From Gymnorhina tibicen (taxonomy: Eukaryota; Chordata; Aves; Passeriformes; Artamidae): a stretch of 64,000 bases of DNA. The stretch lies in contig VXAZ01000955.1 in assembly GCA_013399875.1 (NCBI GenBank), positions 1 through 64,000 on the forward strand, in the 5' to 3' direction. Below are positions 22,203-33,500 of this stretch, one piece after another; positions within the stretch are counted from its first letter, which is position 1; every line of letters begins with the position of its first letter. The notes under the pieces are model-generated. The model did not search any database, was not told the DNA's origin, and was given only the letters and a program-made list of their open reading frames with translations. The position numbers and the translations under genes are program-made.

Positions 22203-22640
22203 GAGCCATAATGCTGAGCATGCTAAAAGAGCTGACAGATGTTGCTAAGCCACTGTCCATCATCTTTGAAAAATAATGGCAAACAGGAGAGTGCCTGGTG
22301 ACTGGAGGAAAGCCAGTGTGACTCCCATCTTCAAAAAGGGAAAGAAGGAGGACCCTATGAATAGACTTTAGACTTGCACTTCTGTCTACATTGGGGTAAA
22401 ATGTGAGTCGACCTTCCTGAGGGTTTGTTTGTTTGGGTTTTGTTGTTTGTTTGTTTGTTTGTTTTATTGTTTGTTTGATGTATTGTCATGTCCTGGCTCA
22501 AGTACTTTAAAAGACTGCCTCTAAAAGGCATAAAAGCATTCTCATGACAAGGTTGAGTACAACTGAGCGGTTCCAATACTGAATATGATTTAGTATGGAT
22601 AGTACCCTAATTTCATTTGCAATTCCTTGGGATAATGTGA
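22203..22640. repeat. second copy of the 438-bp duplication
   Basis: Identical to 21752-22189, then runs on into unique sequence at 22641. Confidence 0.9.
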
Positions 22641-24150
22641 AAATTCTCAGGGAATATCCAGGCTGCTTTGTTGCTCACTTAGATCTGATGTTCTAAGGGC
22701 AGAGATTTGTAATCAGTGAAGATTTTTCAGATCATAGAAACTACACACATATTAGAAGAGAACAGCTCACGTGAGAAAAGTGAATTAGTGCCTGCTCACT
22801 TGTGCTTGTGACAAAGACTCAGATCTGACTACTATCACTCGGACAACACAGGTCAAACTGTGAAATCACTGATAAGATAAGAATACCTTTTTTTTTTTCC
22901 AATCAGTGTATAAAGAGATATTCAAAATGCCTAGGATAATGTTGTTATGAAAGGAATAAAAATCCTATGGGGAGAGACTGTGCAAGTATTTGTGATTTGT
23001 TTTGACTTAACCATTTATATCTTCAACCACCTATGCTTTCATTTTCACTAATTGTTTCAGCTGGATGTCAGTCAGTTAATCTCAGTGTTATACAGAATCT
23101 GTTGAGCAGTTTTGCAGTATTATTAACCCCATTTTCAGAATAAGCTTATACTTTTCCTTGTTGCACTGAGAATAGCAAAGTATAGAATTCTCTGGCCTAA
23201 GAGAAGACAAATATAAAAATACTTTCTTTGGAGAAAAGGAATAAGAAAACCTGGGTACGTTTTGGAATTCTGAGTCAAACAGCATTTTAAGATTGGAGGA
23301 GCAATAAGTATCTGTTGATTGAAGACATATAAGAAGACAAAGCACATCACATTAGTGCCAGGTGAGAAGAAGTCACTTAACAGATAAGTTCTGTAGCATT
23401 GAATGTTTATCTCAGTAAAGAATCTGACACTCCTAATTTCAAACATGGACTTTATGGAGTTAAAAAATGAGTCATGTGGGTGAGGCATTTTGTTTGAGTT
23501 TGTAGCATTTCTAAGTGTACATCACTTAGAAATGATCAACAAAAGGCTGGAATTCAGACTCGGTATTTACAGAAGATGAAAATATTTTCTAGCAAGCATT
23601 ACAAATAGATCAGAAAGTAATTTACTTGTGCAAAACTCACTGAACCATGTTTATTCCTAGGAGAGGGTTAATCAAACATTTGTATGCATGTACTGTACAG
23701 CTACTCTTTCTTTTATATTCTTCTTCTCTCTCTCCTTATGTCTCCTTTTCTAAAAAGAGAAAATCTATGCTGTTGATGAACCTACCATTTATGAACTCCT
23801 AAAGTGAAAGAGAGCCAGGAAAAGTCTATATATATATACATATACATATATATAATATACATATATTAGTGAAGAATGCCAGGCATCAGATAACCAAAAA
23901 CAGGATGAAAGACTAAGGCCTAAATTCAGTATTGGCAGGCATGAGCAGCTGCAGCATTGAGAGACCCTGTGTGTCTAAGGGGATGGAAGAAAGGACAAAT
24001 TAGCAGCCCTTGCTTTTAATAGTTCATCAGTGGATGAGAAGGAGGTGGTAGGAGTGGGAAAGAGATGACATGGATACTCAGGTACACCTACCTCTTTCTC
24101 AGCAAATCAATTGACAGAAGCTCTACTTTTTCAGGCTGGTGTGTCCTTTG
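22641..24150. other. AT-rich non-coding DNA, no gene seen
   Basis: Contains a TA/CATA microsatellite at about 23828-23869. The hydrophobic 117-codon minus-strand frame at 23135-23488 has no recognised domain. Confidence 0.55.
23828..23869. repeat. (TA)n / (CATA)n microsatellite
   Basis: Alternating TATATA and CATATA units. Direct observation. Confidence 0.85.
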
Positions 24151-24153
24151 GAG

Positions 24154-24347
24154 GGAGGAAGAAAGGAAGGGAGGAACAGAAAGAAAGGAGAAGAGGGGAG
24201 GAAGGGAGGGAGGGAGGAAGGGAGGGAGGGAGGAAGNNNNNNNNNNNNNNNNNNNNNNNNNNNNNNNNNNNNNNNNNNNNNNNNNNNNNNNNNAAGGAAG
24301 GAAGGAAGGAAGGAAGGAAGGAAGGAAGGAAGGAAGGAAGGAAGGAA
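24154..24347. repeat. (GGAA)/(GGGA)n microsatellite spanning a gap
   Basis: GGGAGGGAGGAA-type units run into the gap and pure AAGG units (about 13) follow it. Three overlapping plus-strand frames of 80-106 codons here are decoded repeat plus Ns and are not genes. Confidence 0.95.
24237..24293. other. sequence gap (57 N)
   Basis: A run of N inside the GGAA/GGGA repeat; real length unknown. Confidence 0.98.
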
Positions 24348-25770
24348 CTATAAAATCACCAAAAATATTTTAAAATTTTTTAAGAGGAGTGGGTGGCAAG
24401 AGAAGGAATGCAAACTAAGACCCCTTCATATTTATAAAATGTGTTTCACACAACTTTAAAACTATCAGAGAGTAGTCTGAACTGAGAAATCTCTCAAGAG
24501 TTCTAATATCTAAACTTTGTTTCCACACTATCCCACAGGATGGATGTGCAGTGTACTTACCAGGTACATTGTTTTGCAAGGATCAGATTCAAGTTTGGAT
24601 TCACCCCTTCTAATCTATCTGGAAATCATTCAAAGTCCTTTTTTTGTTTCTGAGAGAGGACTGAAGAATTCTGAAGGCTGCGTTTCTCATGGCGAATAAC
24701 AAAATACAACATGCTATTCAACTTATCTGGAGTATAATAAAACTGTAATATGAGCACAGCTTTCCAATTTAATATGAAATGATTTCCACAAAACCAAAAC
24801 ATCTGAGTGCAAAGAAAAAGCTGATATAAGCAATGACATCAGTCTTTTACATATCTAACATAATTACAATTCTTTCAATTACACATCCAGTGATTGCCTT
24901 TTCCCCATATGATCTGAATCTAGCCAGTGATTTATATCAAGTAATTCTCATCTTCAGTAACTGAAAGCTAAGGAGATACTGTCCTGGGCAGCAGATTCAA
25001 CCCTCTAGAAATTTTTTCATTGTCTTGCAATTGGTACTCTGTGGTCACAAGCATCCTCTGTGTGTCTAAGCCTGCAGTGTCAGAGCTAGGAGAGTTTAGC
25101 TTATGTTGAAAACATGCTAACATGAAAAATTAGACATTCTAGCAGACAGGCGTGGACCAGGCTTTCAGCTCCAAAGCTAACTACTTGACCTCTATGAGGC
25201 TGACCTAGTAGATAGACCAGAAATCTAATTTGGAGATGTGAAAATAAGGAGATATTGCATTGTCAGGTAATGGGAAAATGGGAGTAAGTAAAAAAATGTT
25301 GTCCTTGGTCATGTAATGGTGTGACCAGTCTGCCTCAATGCTAAGCCCTACTTTAGAACAGCCTGTTCAAGTTTCTTTGGAAGCTGCTGGGAAGTGGCCA
25401 TGGCAAAAAACCCAACAAAACAAAAACCAAAAAACCCAAAAAAACATTAAAAAGTTAAAGCCAAGAGAGTGTTCGGAAGGTTGTTCTTTGTCAACTCTGG
25501 CCATAAGTTATGGCTTCCCAGCTGAGGCAGGCATCTCATAATGTGAGACTCCATCCTAATTTAAATGATCTGTAGAATTGTATGATGAAGAAATCCTTGA
25601 AAGATTTTGTCAGCCACCATTTTTTAGCCATTGCTTGCGACTAGCAATAGAACCATGTCTCCTTTCTCTTTTCCCATATGCCCTACATTTGTATACTTTA
25701 TTTTACTAACGACTACCTGACAAAAATTCATGTGGACAAAAATGTCCAAATTTGATTGTGAAAAGTTCAT
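24348..25770. other. non-coding DNA, no gene seen
   Basis: A short A/C-rich run at about 25405-25445; otherwise nothing recognised. Confidence 0.55.
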
Positions 25771-26560
25771 GAAATCATAGAAACCTAAAAGTGCCCATGT
25801 TGGCGGTGACCTCAAAAGTTCATGGAGTCCAACCCTTCGTAGGACAGAGGGCTCATATTAAACTATCCAGCACCATGTCCAATTGCATTTGGAAAACTTC
25901 AAGCGACAGAGACACTGACACGCCCCTGGGGATCTTGTTCAAGTGAAGGGTTGTTCTCCTTGTAAAAAATTTCTTTCTTATATTTGATCATTTTTGTGGC
26001 CTTCCTGTCCACCCTTTTCTTCTGCCCATTTTCTGGAATTATAGGGGCTAGAACTGGAAATTATATTCCAGGAGTGGTCTGACAAACACTGAGAAGACTG
26101 GGATGATCCCACTTCTATCCGTGCTAATAATGTCCCTGGAGATGCAGATCAGGATCAGTTCTGTCTTTGATGCCGCAGCAGCACGCTGCTGAGCCATGTT
26201 TATTTAGGTTGTCTAGCAGGACTTCCCAGCAAGGCTGCTCCCCAGACTCACAGTCCTAGCTTGTACTGAGCTTGTTGGTTATGTCATCCCAGGTACAGGC
26301 TTTTCACTTGTCTTTGTTAATCTTCAGACTGTTCTTGACAGCTTGTCCGGGTTTCTCTGCAAGACTCTCCCTAGTGCTGTGTCAGCTTCACCACCCAGTC
26401 TGGTAAGGGTGCTTCCAATCCCATCACCCAGGGCAGAAGCTAAGGGACATGGGGGCCATCTCTGGGGGAACCCCAATTGTTACAGACTGCCAGCCTCAGT
26501 AAAAACCGTGGATCACCACGCAGTGAGTGCAACCTCTTAGCCAGTATCCAGACTACCCTT
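25771..26560 (-). mobile_element. antisense CR1 LINE 3' portion, old
   Basis: The left edge GAAATCATAGAAACC is the reverse complement of a CR1 tail. It is followed by GAGTCCAACC and CAGCACCATGTCCAA blocks that are standard antisense CR1 3' sequence, then further CR1-like sequence with CCAATCCCATCACCCAGG and TTAGCCAGTATCCAG (from RT). Divergence and frame breaks are heavy. The 65-codon plus-strand frame at 26343-26540 lies inside it and is not a gene. Confidence 0.8.
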
Positions 26561-29500
26561 CCAGTCTGTATATTAATAGATTGGACTTAAGAGTTTCTGG
26601 AAGATTACTTTCACTTTATTCTCAAGTGTGAAAATTGTCTTACAAAGCGGCTTTGCCCTCCTCAGTGGAAACCATTTTAACATTAATCTTTTAATGGGGA
26701 TTTAAATACTTAGCTTCAGGTATGCAGGCAATTCAAAGAACCAAACCCTGAAACTTTGGTTCCTATTTGGAATTTTATACCACTTACTATGATTTGTGGA
26801 TTTAAAACAAAATACTTTTGTGGGCATATGTCATATATAGTATATAGCATGTATTTTATCTTACATGTGTCGACTTTGTTTCCTTCTTATGCAGATGTCA
26901 CCTGTATAAGCTGCTAATACTTAGGAGTCTGTAGATCTTGCCCTTTTGTCCTCTAAAGGATTTCTGATAGATTCTCTGGTTCAGTTCCCTGAAATTCCTT
27001 TTGTAAAAGAAAACCTAGCTAAAATATGAACAAAGTAAATAGAGCTGTAATTGTAAAAACACATCTGTGCAGGTGGATGTTTCTGCCTATGGCTTATTAA
27101 CTGTTCTGTGCAGGCAAAGTCAGGTTGAGGAACTGTGCTGGGTGCCTCTGCAGAGTTCACTGAATTCTTAGTCTTTCTTAACCACCAGTTGAAAATAATA
27201 TAGAGCACTTTTCTCTCATGGGTTTAGGCAACATTTTTGGTCACTAGAGAACAGTTCTAGTAAGTACACTTGTCAATGAACATCTTGCTAAATAAACAAT
27301 TTTTGGGCTTATTTGCTTGGGCTGCAGTAGAAAACCCTTGTGTTTAAACACTGAGGGACAATGTTCAAAATTACTTCTAATTGGATAGACCATCTCATTG
27401 GACATTTTTTTGCCCTTGTCAACATCTACTGACTTCCACAGCCTCATTTGCTTCACCTATCAGGAAAAAAATTGCTAGTTTTCATTAGTAAAATCCATTT
27501 TAAGGTCTACAGGAGGTAAATTATTTTTAAAATTAGTTTTTTATTTTATTAGTCAGGTTGCATTGTGTCAAAACCATGTTGGAGTCAGTGGCACTTCATT
27601 TGACCTTGATGATATTGACACAATCACTCTATGTCTCTGTTCAGTATGACACCGTTAACCCTCTGAGACTAATAAATTCTTTTAAAAAGACAACAGGCAA
27701 TTTTTAACTAATTACTTTAGAATAAATTCTTACAGTGTGTTTTATTTCTTACTAGCTTTATTTCTAGACAAAGAGAATGTAAGCAGCAATTTAATTAATT
27801 TATCATATGAAAATCAGAGTAGAAACACCAGAAATCAGATACAGAGTGTTATATATTTCCTTCCAGAAACTTTGGACAGTGCATTTGGCTCCCAGGTACA
27901 GTAAAATAGAAGAGGTCAAGCACAAGTTTGCATAAAGCAATACTGGCTGCTTTGGCATACAAAAGTAATATGAGGTTACAGTGAACCTTTTTAATAACAC
28001 CTGTATTGTTTAGGAGGTCATTAGTCTCCCATGTCATACACACAATTTTGAAACTTAACCCTTGCTATCCTGCAGTTTTCCTCCTGGGATTGTCAAATAC
28101 TTGAGTACAATCCTAATCTGTAATTCAATATACTAGACAGTAAGAAAGCTTTGTACCCTTTCTGTTCAACAGAACTAGCTTCCTTTAGCAAATCTGACAT
28201 TTTCTTTGCAATAGAACCACACTGATAGAGGAAATTATAATGATAAGTAAATCAATTTTCATTTCCGCTTTACACGCTTGCTAATAAATACATTAGTGAG
28301 ATCATTAAAACCATTATTGTAGGCACTTTGTCCCTTCATCCTTGCTGAAACTTCTGCATTCTTGCATATCAGGTCCATAAAGATGTTTCCAAATTGTTAC
28401 CTTATGGTAATTTAAACTCAGAGAGATACAGTGTGAGGTGATGTTATAAAGCTGAACAGTCTTGGAATATGACATCATGAACCTGACAGGCAGGCATTAG
28501 TTTCACGACATGACAGTAGAGTGAAGTTGATAGCAAAGGAAATTAATGAAGATTTATTGAAAATTCTACATACACTGGGGCAAACCCAGGATCTGAGGTC
28601 ACCTCTGAAATTCAGAGTAGGAATTTGGTGATGGCTTTGTTTAATATTACATGCCAAACTATTAATGGACTTATTAAGCAAATGAATGAAGCAACTAGAG
28701 TGGTTATTTATGCTACAAACTTTGATATGGGACAACCATGAGTACGGTTTGATGCGGGCCAAACATGATGACAGAATACAGAAGGGATGTGAGGACAGAG
28801 CTTCAAGGTGAAACCTAGGACATTCTTGGTGTTAAGGAGAAAGAAGCTTGGGGAGAGAACAGGGAATAGTGTATTGGTGTGCATACTCATTTCTCCCTTG
28901 AGCCAAGTAACAGCTCCTGACCTGCTGCCCCTTTATGCTTTCCATTCACTGTAAAATGGCACGTTTGAAAAATACAGGTGTGTCCTCACTGGACAAAGGC
29001 TCTATGAAAGTATACTGGAAGATAACTCACTGAGGTAGCTCATTTACGTCTTTCTTGTATGGAGCTCTACTAAAACAACTATTTTATAATATTGTCAAGA
29101 GACAATATTAATTTTAAGTTGTGGTGTGTCTCTGTAATGTTTCAGTATTTATTGTGGCTGAAGTGTCACTTGGCCAATATTTGCTCTCTGTCATAGTGGT
29201 ACACATCAAGGGGAAGCAAAGATCACAGACCAGTCACGGTGACACAGAATATACTACAATGTGTCCCAACTGTTCATGCAAACGTTCTCTATGATCTGAC
29301 TTCCATGCTCAAGTCTTTTCCATAATGCAAATATGCTCTGAAAAAGACATCTGCTGCCTTTGAACACTTTCATGGCTTGTATCCAATTTTCATTTGGCAT
29401 TTCTGTAGTGGTAACTTGCTTTCTCTATACTGGTGGTAAAGCGTTGCTTATCAAAGTGTTTCTAAAAGTGACTCCGAGTGACTTCCAATTCCCATGCTCA

Positions 29501-32500
29501 TTCATGTCTTTCTTATAGATATACTGATGAAGTGGACCAGAGCCAAAAACAACACTATGATATTTTCCTTTCTTTTACAAGGTTATGTTGTTGGGATAAC
29601 TGTGTTGAATATGCATTACAAGTACTGAGAAATAAACAGCCTACTTGTAAAATACTAGTGAAGACATGGTTTATGCTATTAGAAAATTTGGTTCAATATG
29701 AAATTGGAATCTACTGTTAGAAGAAATAAGCCAAAACCTGCTTTGTGTTCAACTATTCAGAAGGAAGTATTAGTACCTCCTGTACTTTCTCATGCATTGA
29801 CATTTTGATGAACGATTGTATTTGTCTCTCTAAAAGGCTGGAATGATGTCACTAATCACTGTACTGCAGCACTACAATTGCAAACTTTCTCCAAAGAGGT
29901 TAATTATTTTGAAAGGTATTTGAAAAATCATATTACTTGCTGCCAAAGTCACTTTGAAATGTCTTTATACACATCTGATTTCAACTTTTGCTATGTCATG
30001 ATGTAACCAAAAAGATGAATGTTTTGAAAGCTTTTCTCCTATATTGTCTCTCTTGGTCTAAGATGAGCTATCATAATGTCCCTCAGTGTCCTGCCACTGC
30101 ATGCCAGGGTATACATCTGTTTCCTGGATACCAAAGGGTTGTCCATCAAAATTTACCGTTCTAAAAAAATTTTCAAAAGTGTACATTACCAGATTCCTTT
30201 CTACTTCTGATTTTTTGGCCAATAGAATTACTGAAATCACTACTACTGCATAAATGTATAATTTTCTATTCTCTACTGCTTTTTATCTCCCCAGTAATAT
30301 GCTAAGACTGTTCTTGTCTTGTAGGTACAGTTAGATTTACAAGGACCCAAATATTTTTATCTGAGTCCTTTCAGATCTATCAGCAATTGCCTTTGAGTCT
30401 CTGCAACTCTCTAACTTGCAGTGCTCCAATAAAGCTTAGCTGTGTTTTTAGTTTGCTTTGTAATGTCACCATTCCTTTCCCCAGTACTTTCCTACTAGTA
30501 TAACATTTGAATTCATTTTTATGGTTTGTTTTCCTGGAACACACCCAAACCCTTCAAATACAGTCTGGTATGCTGTAAACATGTCACCATTCACTTCTTC
30601 CTGCTTTACAATATTGACTCTACATTTATGCTTGTTACTACTGGCACACCAAGAATTGCTTATACGCCAAACACCACAGTGTGAAATAAGTGTTTGCTTC
30701 TGTTCTCTCCATATAGAAAGTACATTTCAAGTTAAATTTCCCAGATGCTTGCCTTTCCTTATATGAAAGAAGACCTGATGCTGAACAGGGTTGTGCAGCA
30801 GTGATTCTTGGCAAAGTCTCAATGATCTGCTCCTCCTTTGAAGTATCACAAACAAGCACATTCATAATTATCACACTTATCTTCTCTTACAGTCACCGCA
30901 CATTTTTGATAAACAGTTGTACTGGCTATATTTCCAGCAATTACATTCAAACCCCAAAACATTGTGTGAAGAGGGTTTTTGTTCACCATCTGCTATACTC
31001 TCTCATGTGTCAGTTGTGCAATTCTAGTGAACTTTTATGTATAACTTCCTGCTTTTAGTCATAACTGGAGTTCATCATCTTTCTTACACCATTTAGTGGG
31101 CAGTAGTGTAAAGCACTGAAATGAGCACTGTAGGTTAACCATTACAGAAAGCCTGAAGAAGGTCCTTGTTTTTCATAGGGTAGGTATACCAACAAGATTG
31201 TGATGATTTTCCCCATATGTTACAGAACATGTATTCAATTTCTTCTTATGACAAGAATAGGTTCTTAGAGGTTACCTTCCTCTGCTTATACTTAGGGAAT
31301 GTTTGACCACAATGACTGGTCTTGCAACGGTTCTTCTAAAGGCCCTCACACGATAGAATGATTTACATCACAGTTAAACTTAGAAGCTACTTTTAGGTGG
31401 CTTCATATGCAGCTGTAATTGTACTATATTTATTTTCTTTTGTGCAAAAAAGGAGAAACCCCCTCACACTTTCTGTCTGTAGTGCTCTCAGACATTTTTT
31501 GTATTTACCGCAATAAATCTGCTTCCAATCAATGAAAAATGCTTCTTTTTTAAAAAAATCTGCTTCTTTTTAAACACAGCTTTTCTCCTACCACATGGAG
31601 AAATAACATCACATATTTTGTTCTGGAGCATGTATGTAATGCTTTTATGAAATCTTTGCTGCTGTCATAGGGAGTGTTGGTGGTATATCTGCATAAGCAA
31701 AACCACATTGCTTAATGACACACAATCAGATATGAATTTCCTAAGAACAATGGGTACAGTGAGTGGACTGCAATTCCTTTTCTAAGATTTTTGTTGTAAG
31801 ATACACTCACACGCTTCACACTCACATGAACCAGCTGCTGCCCCACAGACCAGCACAGCCCAGTCCAGGACACTCAAGCCAACATCTGGACAAGTGACCT
31901 CCATACACCACGCCTGCAGTGCAGGCTTTGCCTCAATACAGTGTTGGACACCTGCGGACATGTGTCCCTACGTGAGGAACCGCTGGTTTTGCTGTTACGT
32001 TATGTGTCAGGTATCTGGCATGCACTGAGGACATGGCTCGGGGCCAGTCTCTGTGATTCCTCATCTGAGGCCAGTTGGCAGCTGCCACCAGGGTTTTTGT
32101 CATCTGCTGTTCCCCTGCTCCAGCTGTCTTACACAACTCTGAGTCTTGCAATGGTTATGTGACAAATTTTTTCTATTGCTTTGTTTTTCAGCTCACATTT
32201 CAAAGACCTAATCAGTTAGAAATGGGCAAATATTGTCAAAGTTTCCTTTGTCTGAGCCCTCAGGTAGGCCTTTCCCCAGCAGCTGCATTGTTTTCTTATG
32301 TTGTGTAGAAGTTTGTTCTGACTTTAACTTTCTTGGTGACAGGCTGCCAATCACTGCACACTGATCTTGTCATCGGATGTCAAATTTTATTTGTGCATTT
32401 TAAATAAAATGGGCCCCGCATTCAATTTCTATCATCACAGTTTCTTATATAAATGTGTAGACACTCTCAGTAGATACATGGATATTCAATACATTTCATA

Positions 32501-33334
32501 TATCATCTTTATTAAAAGTGTTTGATCCATGCATACTTTTTTCATATAGGCAAAACCAGATTTGTTATAATCTTACTCAATACAATAATTATTTTGATTA
32601 ATTTGATTATTATTTATGCCAGTGTTCTCATACAGAATCACAAACCATATTCATGAGCCCAAAACACGTGAATTACTAGAAGAAGAAATGATGATGGGAG
32701 CATTTCCAGTCTTACCTAATTTCAGAACTTGAAAATTATAGCAGAGCAAATCTGGCTACTTCCATTCAGTGAATGCATATGAAATACGAACAGACATTTC
32801 TCAGCTTGGAGGAAGAATGTGATCATAACTGCAACCAAAAAAGACCACTTGAGATGTGTAATCTGACCTTTATGATGTGCCAGATTAATTTTTGCTATTA
32901 TCTTAATCAGAAAAAGACAGCTTTCTTCTTTTTATATAGGAAATTAAGTGTTTCATTAATGAATGGTTCATCATAAATGTATTTGATTACTTCCAGTAAT
33001 GACGTAATAAGAGTCTGGGGCTTTGAGGGGGGAGAGGATGGGACAAGGTAGTATATTTAAACTATATTTAATATCCTATACAATATATCACCAGTAAACT
33101 CTTAAATACCAAATGCACAGCTGTTTGCCTTCACCTATGCTTTATTAATTGCTATACTTTCAGTAACCTTATAAATGTTTCACTGTATCTGAAATATACA
33201 TTCATTATGCAATAAATGATTGAAGCTCAGTAATGGGTTTTCCTTTAAGCATAATTTATGATTTGGCTTGGCAGGCTAATACCTGGAAACTGTTTGCTGC
33301 TTCTGCCAAAGAGTGCATAAATTCTTACCAAAGA
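26561..33334. other. long AT-rich non-coding stretch, no gene seen
   Basis: No repeat body or coding exon recognised over almost 7 kb. It holds a perfect hairpin at 29087-29110 and a GC-richer patch at about 31800-32170 with a short palindrome (31912-31926). Conserved non-coding elements could be hidden here but cannot be judged from one sequence. Confidence 0.5.
29087..29110. repeat. perfect inverted repeat, 10-bp stem, 4-nt loop
   Basis: TAATATTGTC (29087-29096), loop AAGA, GACAATATTA (29101-29110). AT-rich stem; function unknown. Confidence 0.8.
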
Positions 33335-33500
33335 ACCCCAAACAAACAAATTAAAAAACCCAAACAAACAACAAAGAAACCCAAAACAAAAACCAAAAGC
33401 AAAAAAAGCAAAACCAAACCAAAAGAAACAAAAAAAAACCACAAAAAAAACCCCCAAACAAACAAACAAAAAAAAGAAACAACAACAACAAAAAAAGAAA
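33335..33500. repeat. A/C-rich low-complexity tract
   Basis: AAACAAACCC and AAACCAAAA motifs run for about 165 bases with almost no G or T, ending in (CAA)n. The 94- and 98-codon frames on either strand here are decoded low complexity. Confidence 0.9.

Noticed and set aside
21904..22576. two identical 73-codon frames as a gene family or tandem paralogues
   Set aside because: They arise from the exact 438-bp assembly duplication.
23828..23869. TA-rich run as a promoter
   Set aside because: It is a TA/CATA microsatellite without other promoter signals.
33335..33500. K/T/P-rich frame (and the F/C-rich frame opposite it) as basic or membrane protein
   Set aside because: Pure low-complexity A/C-rich DNA explains both.
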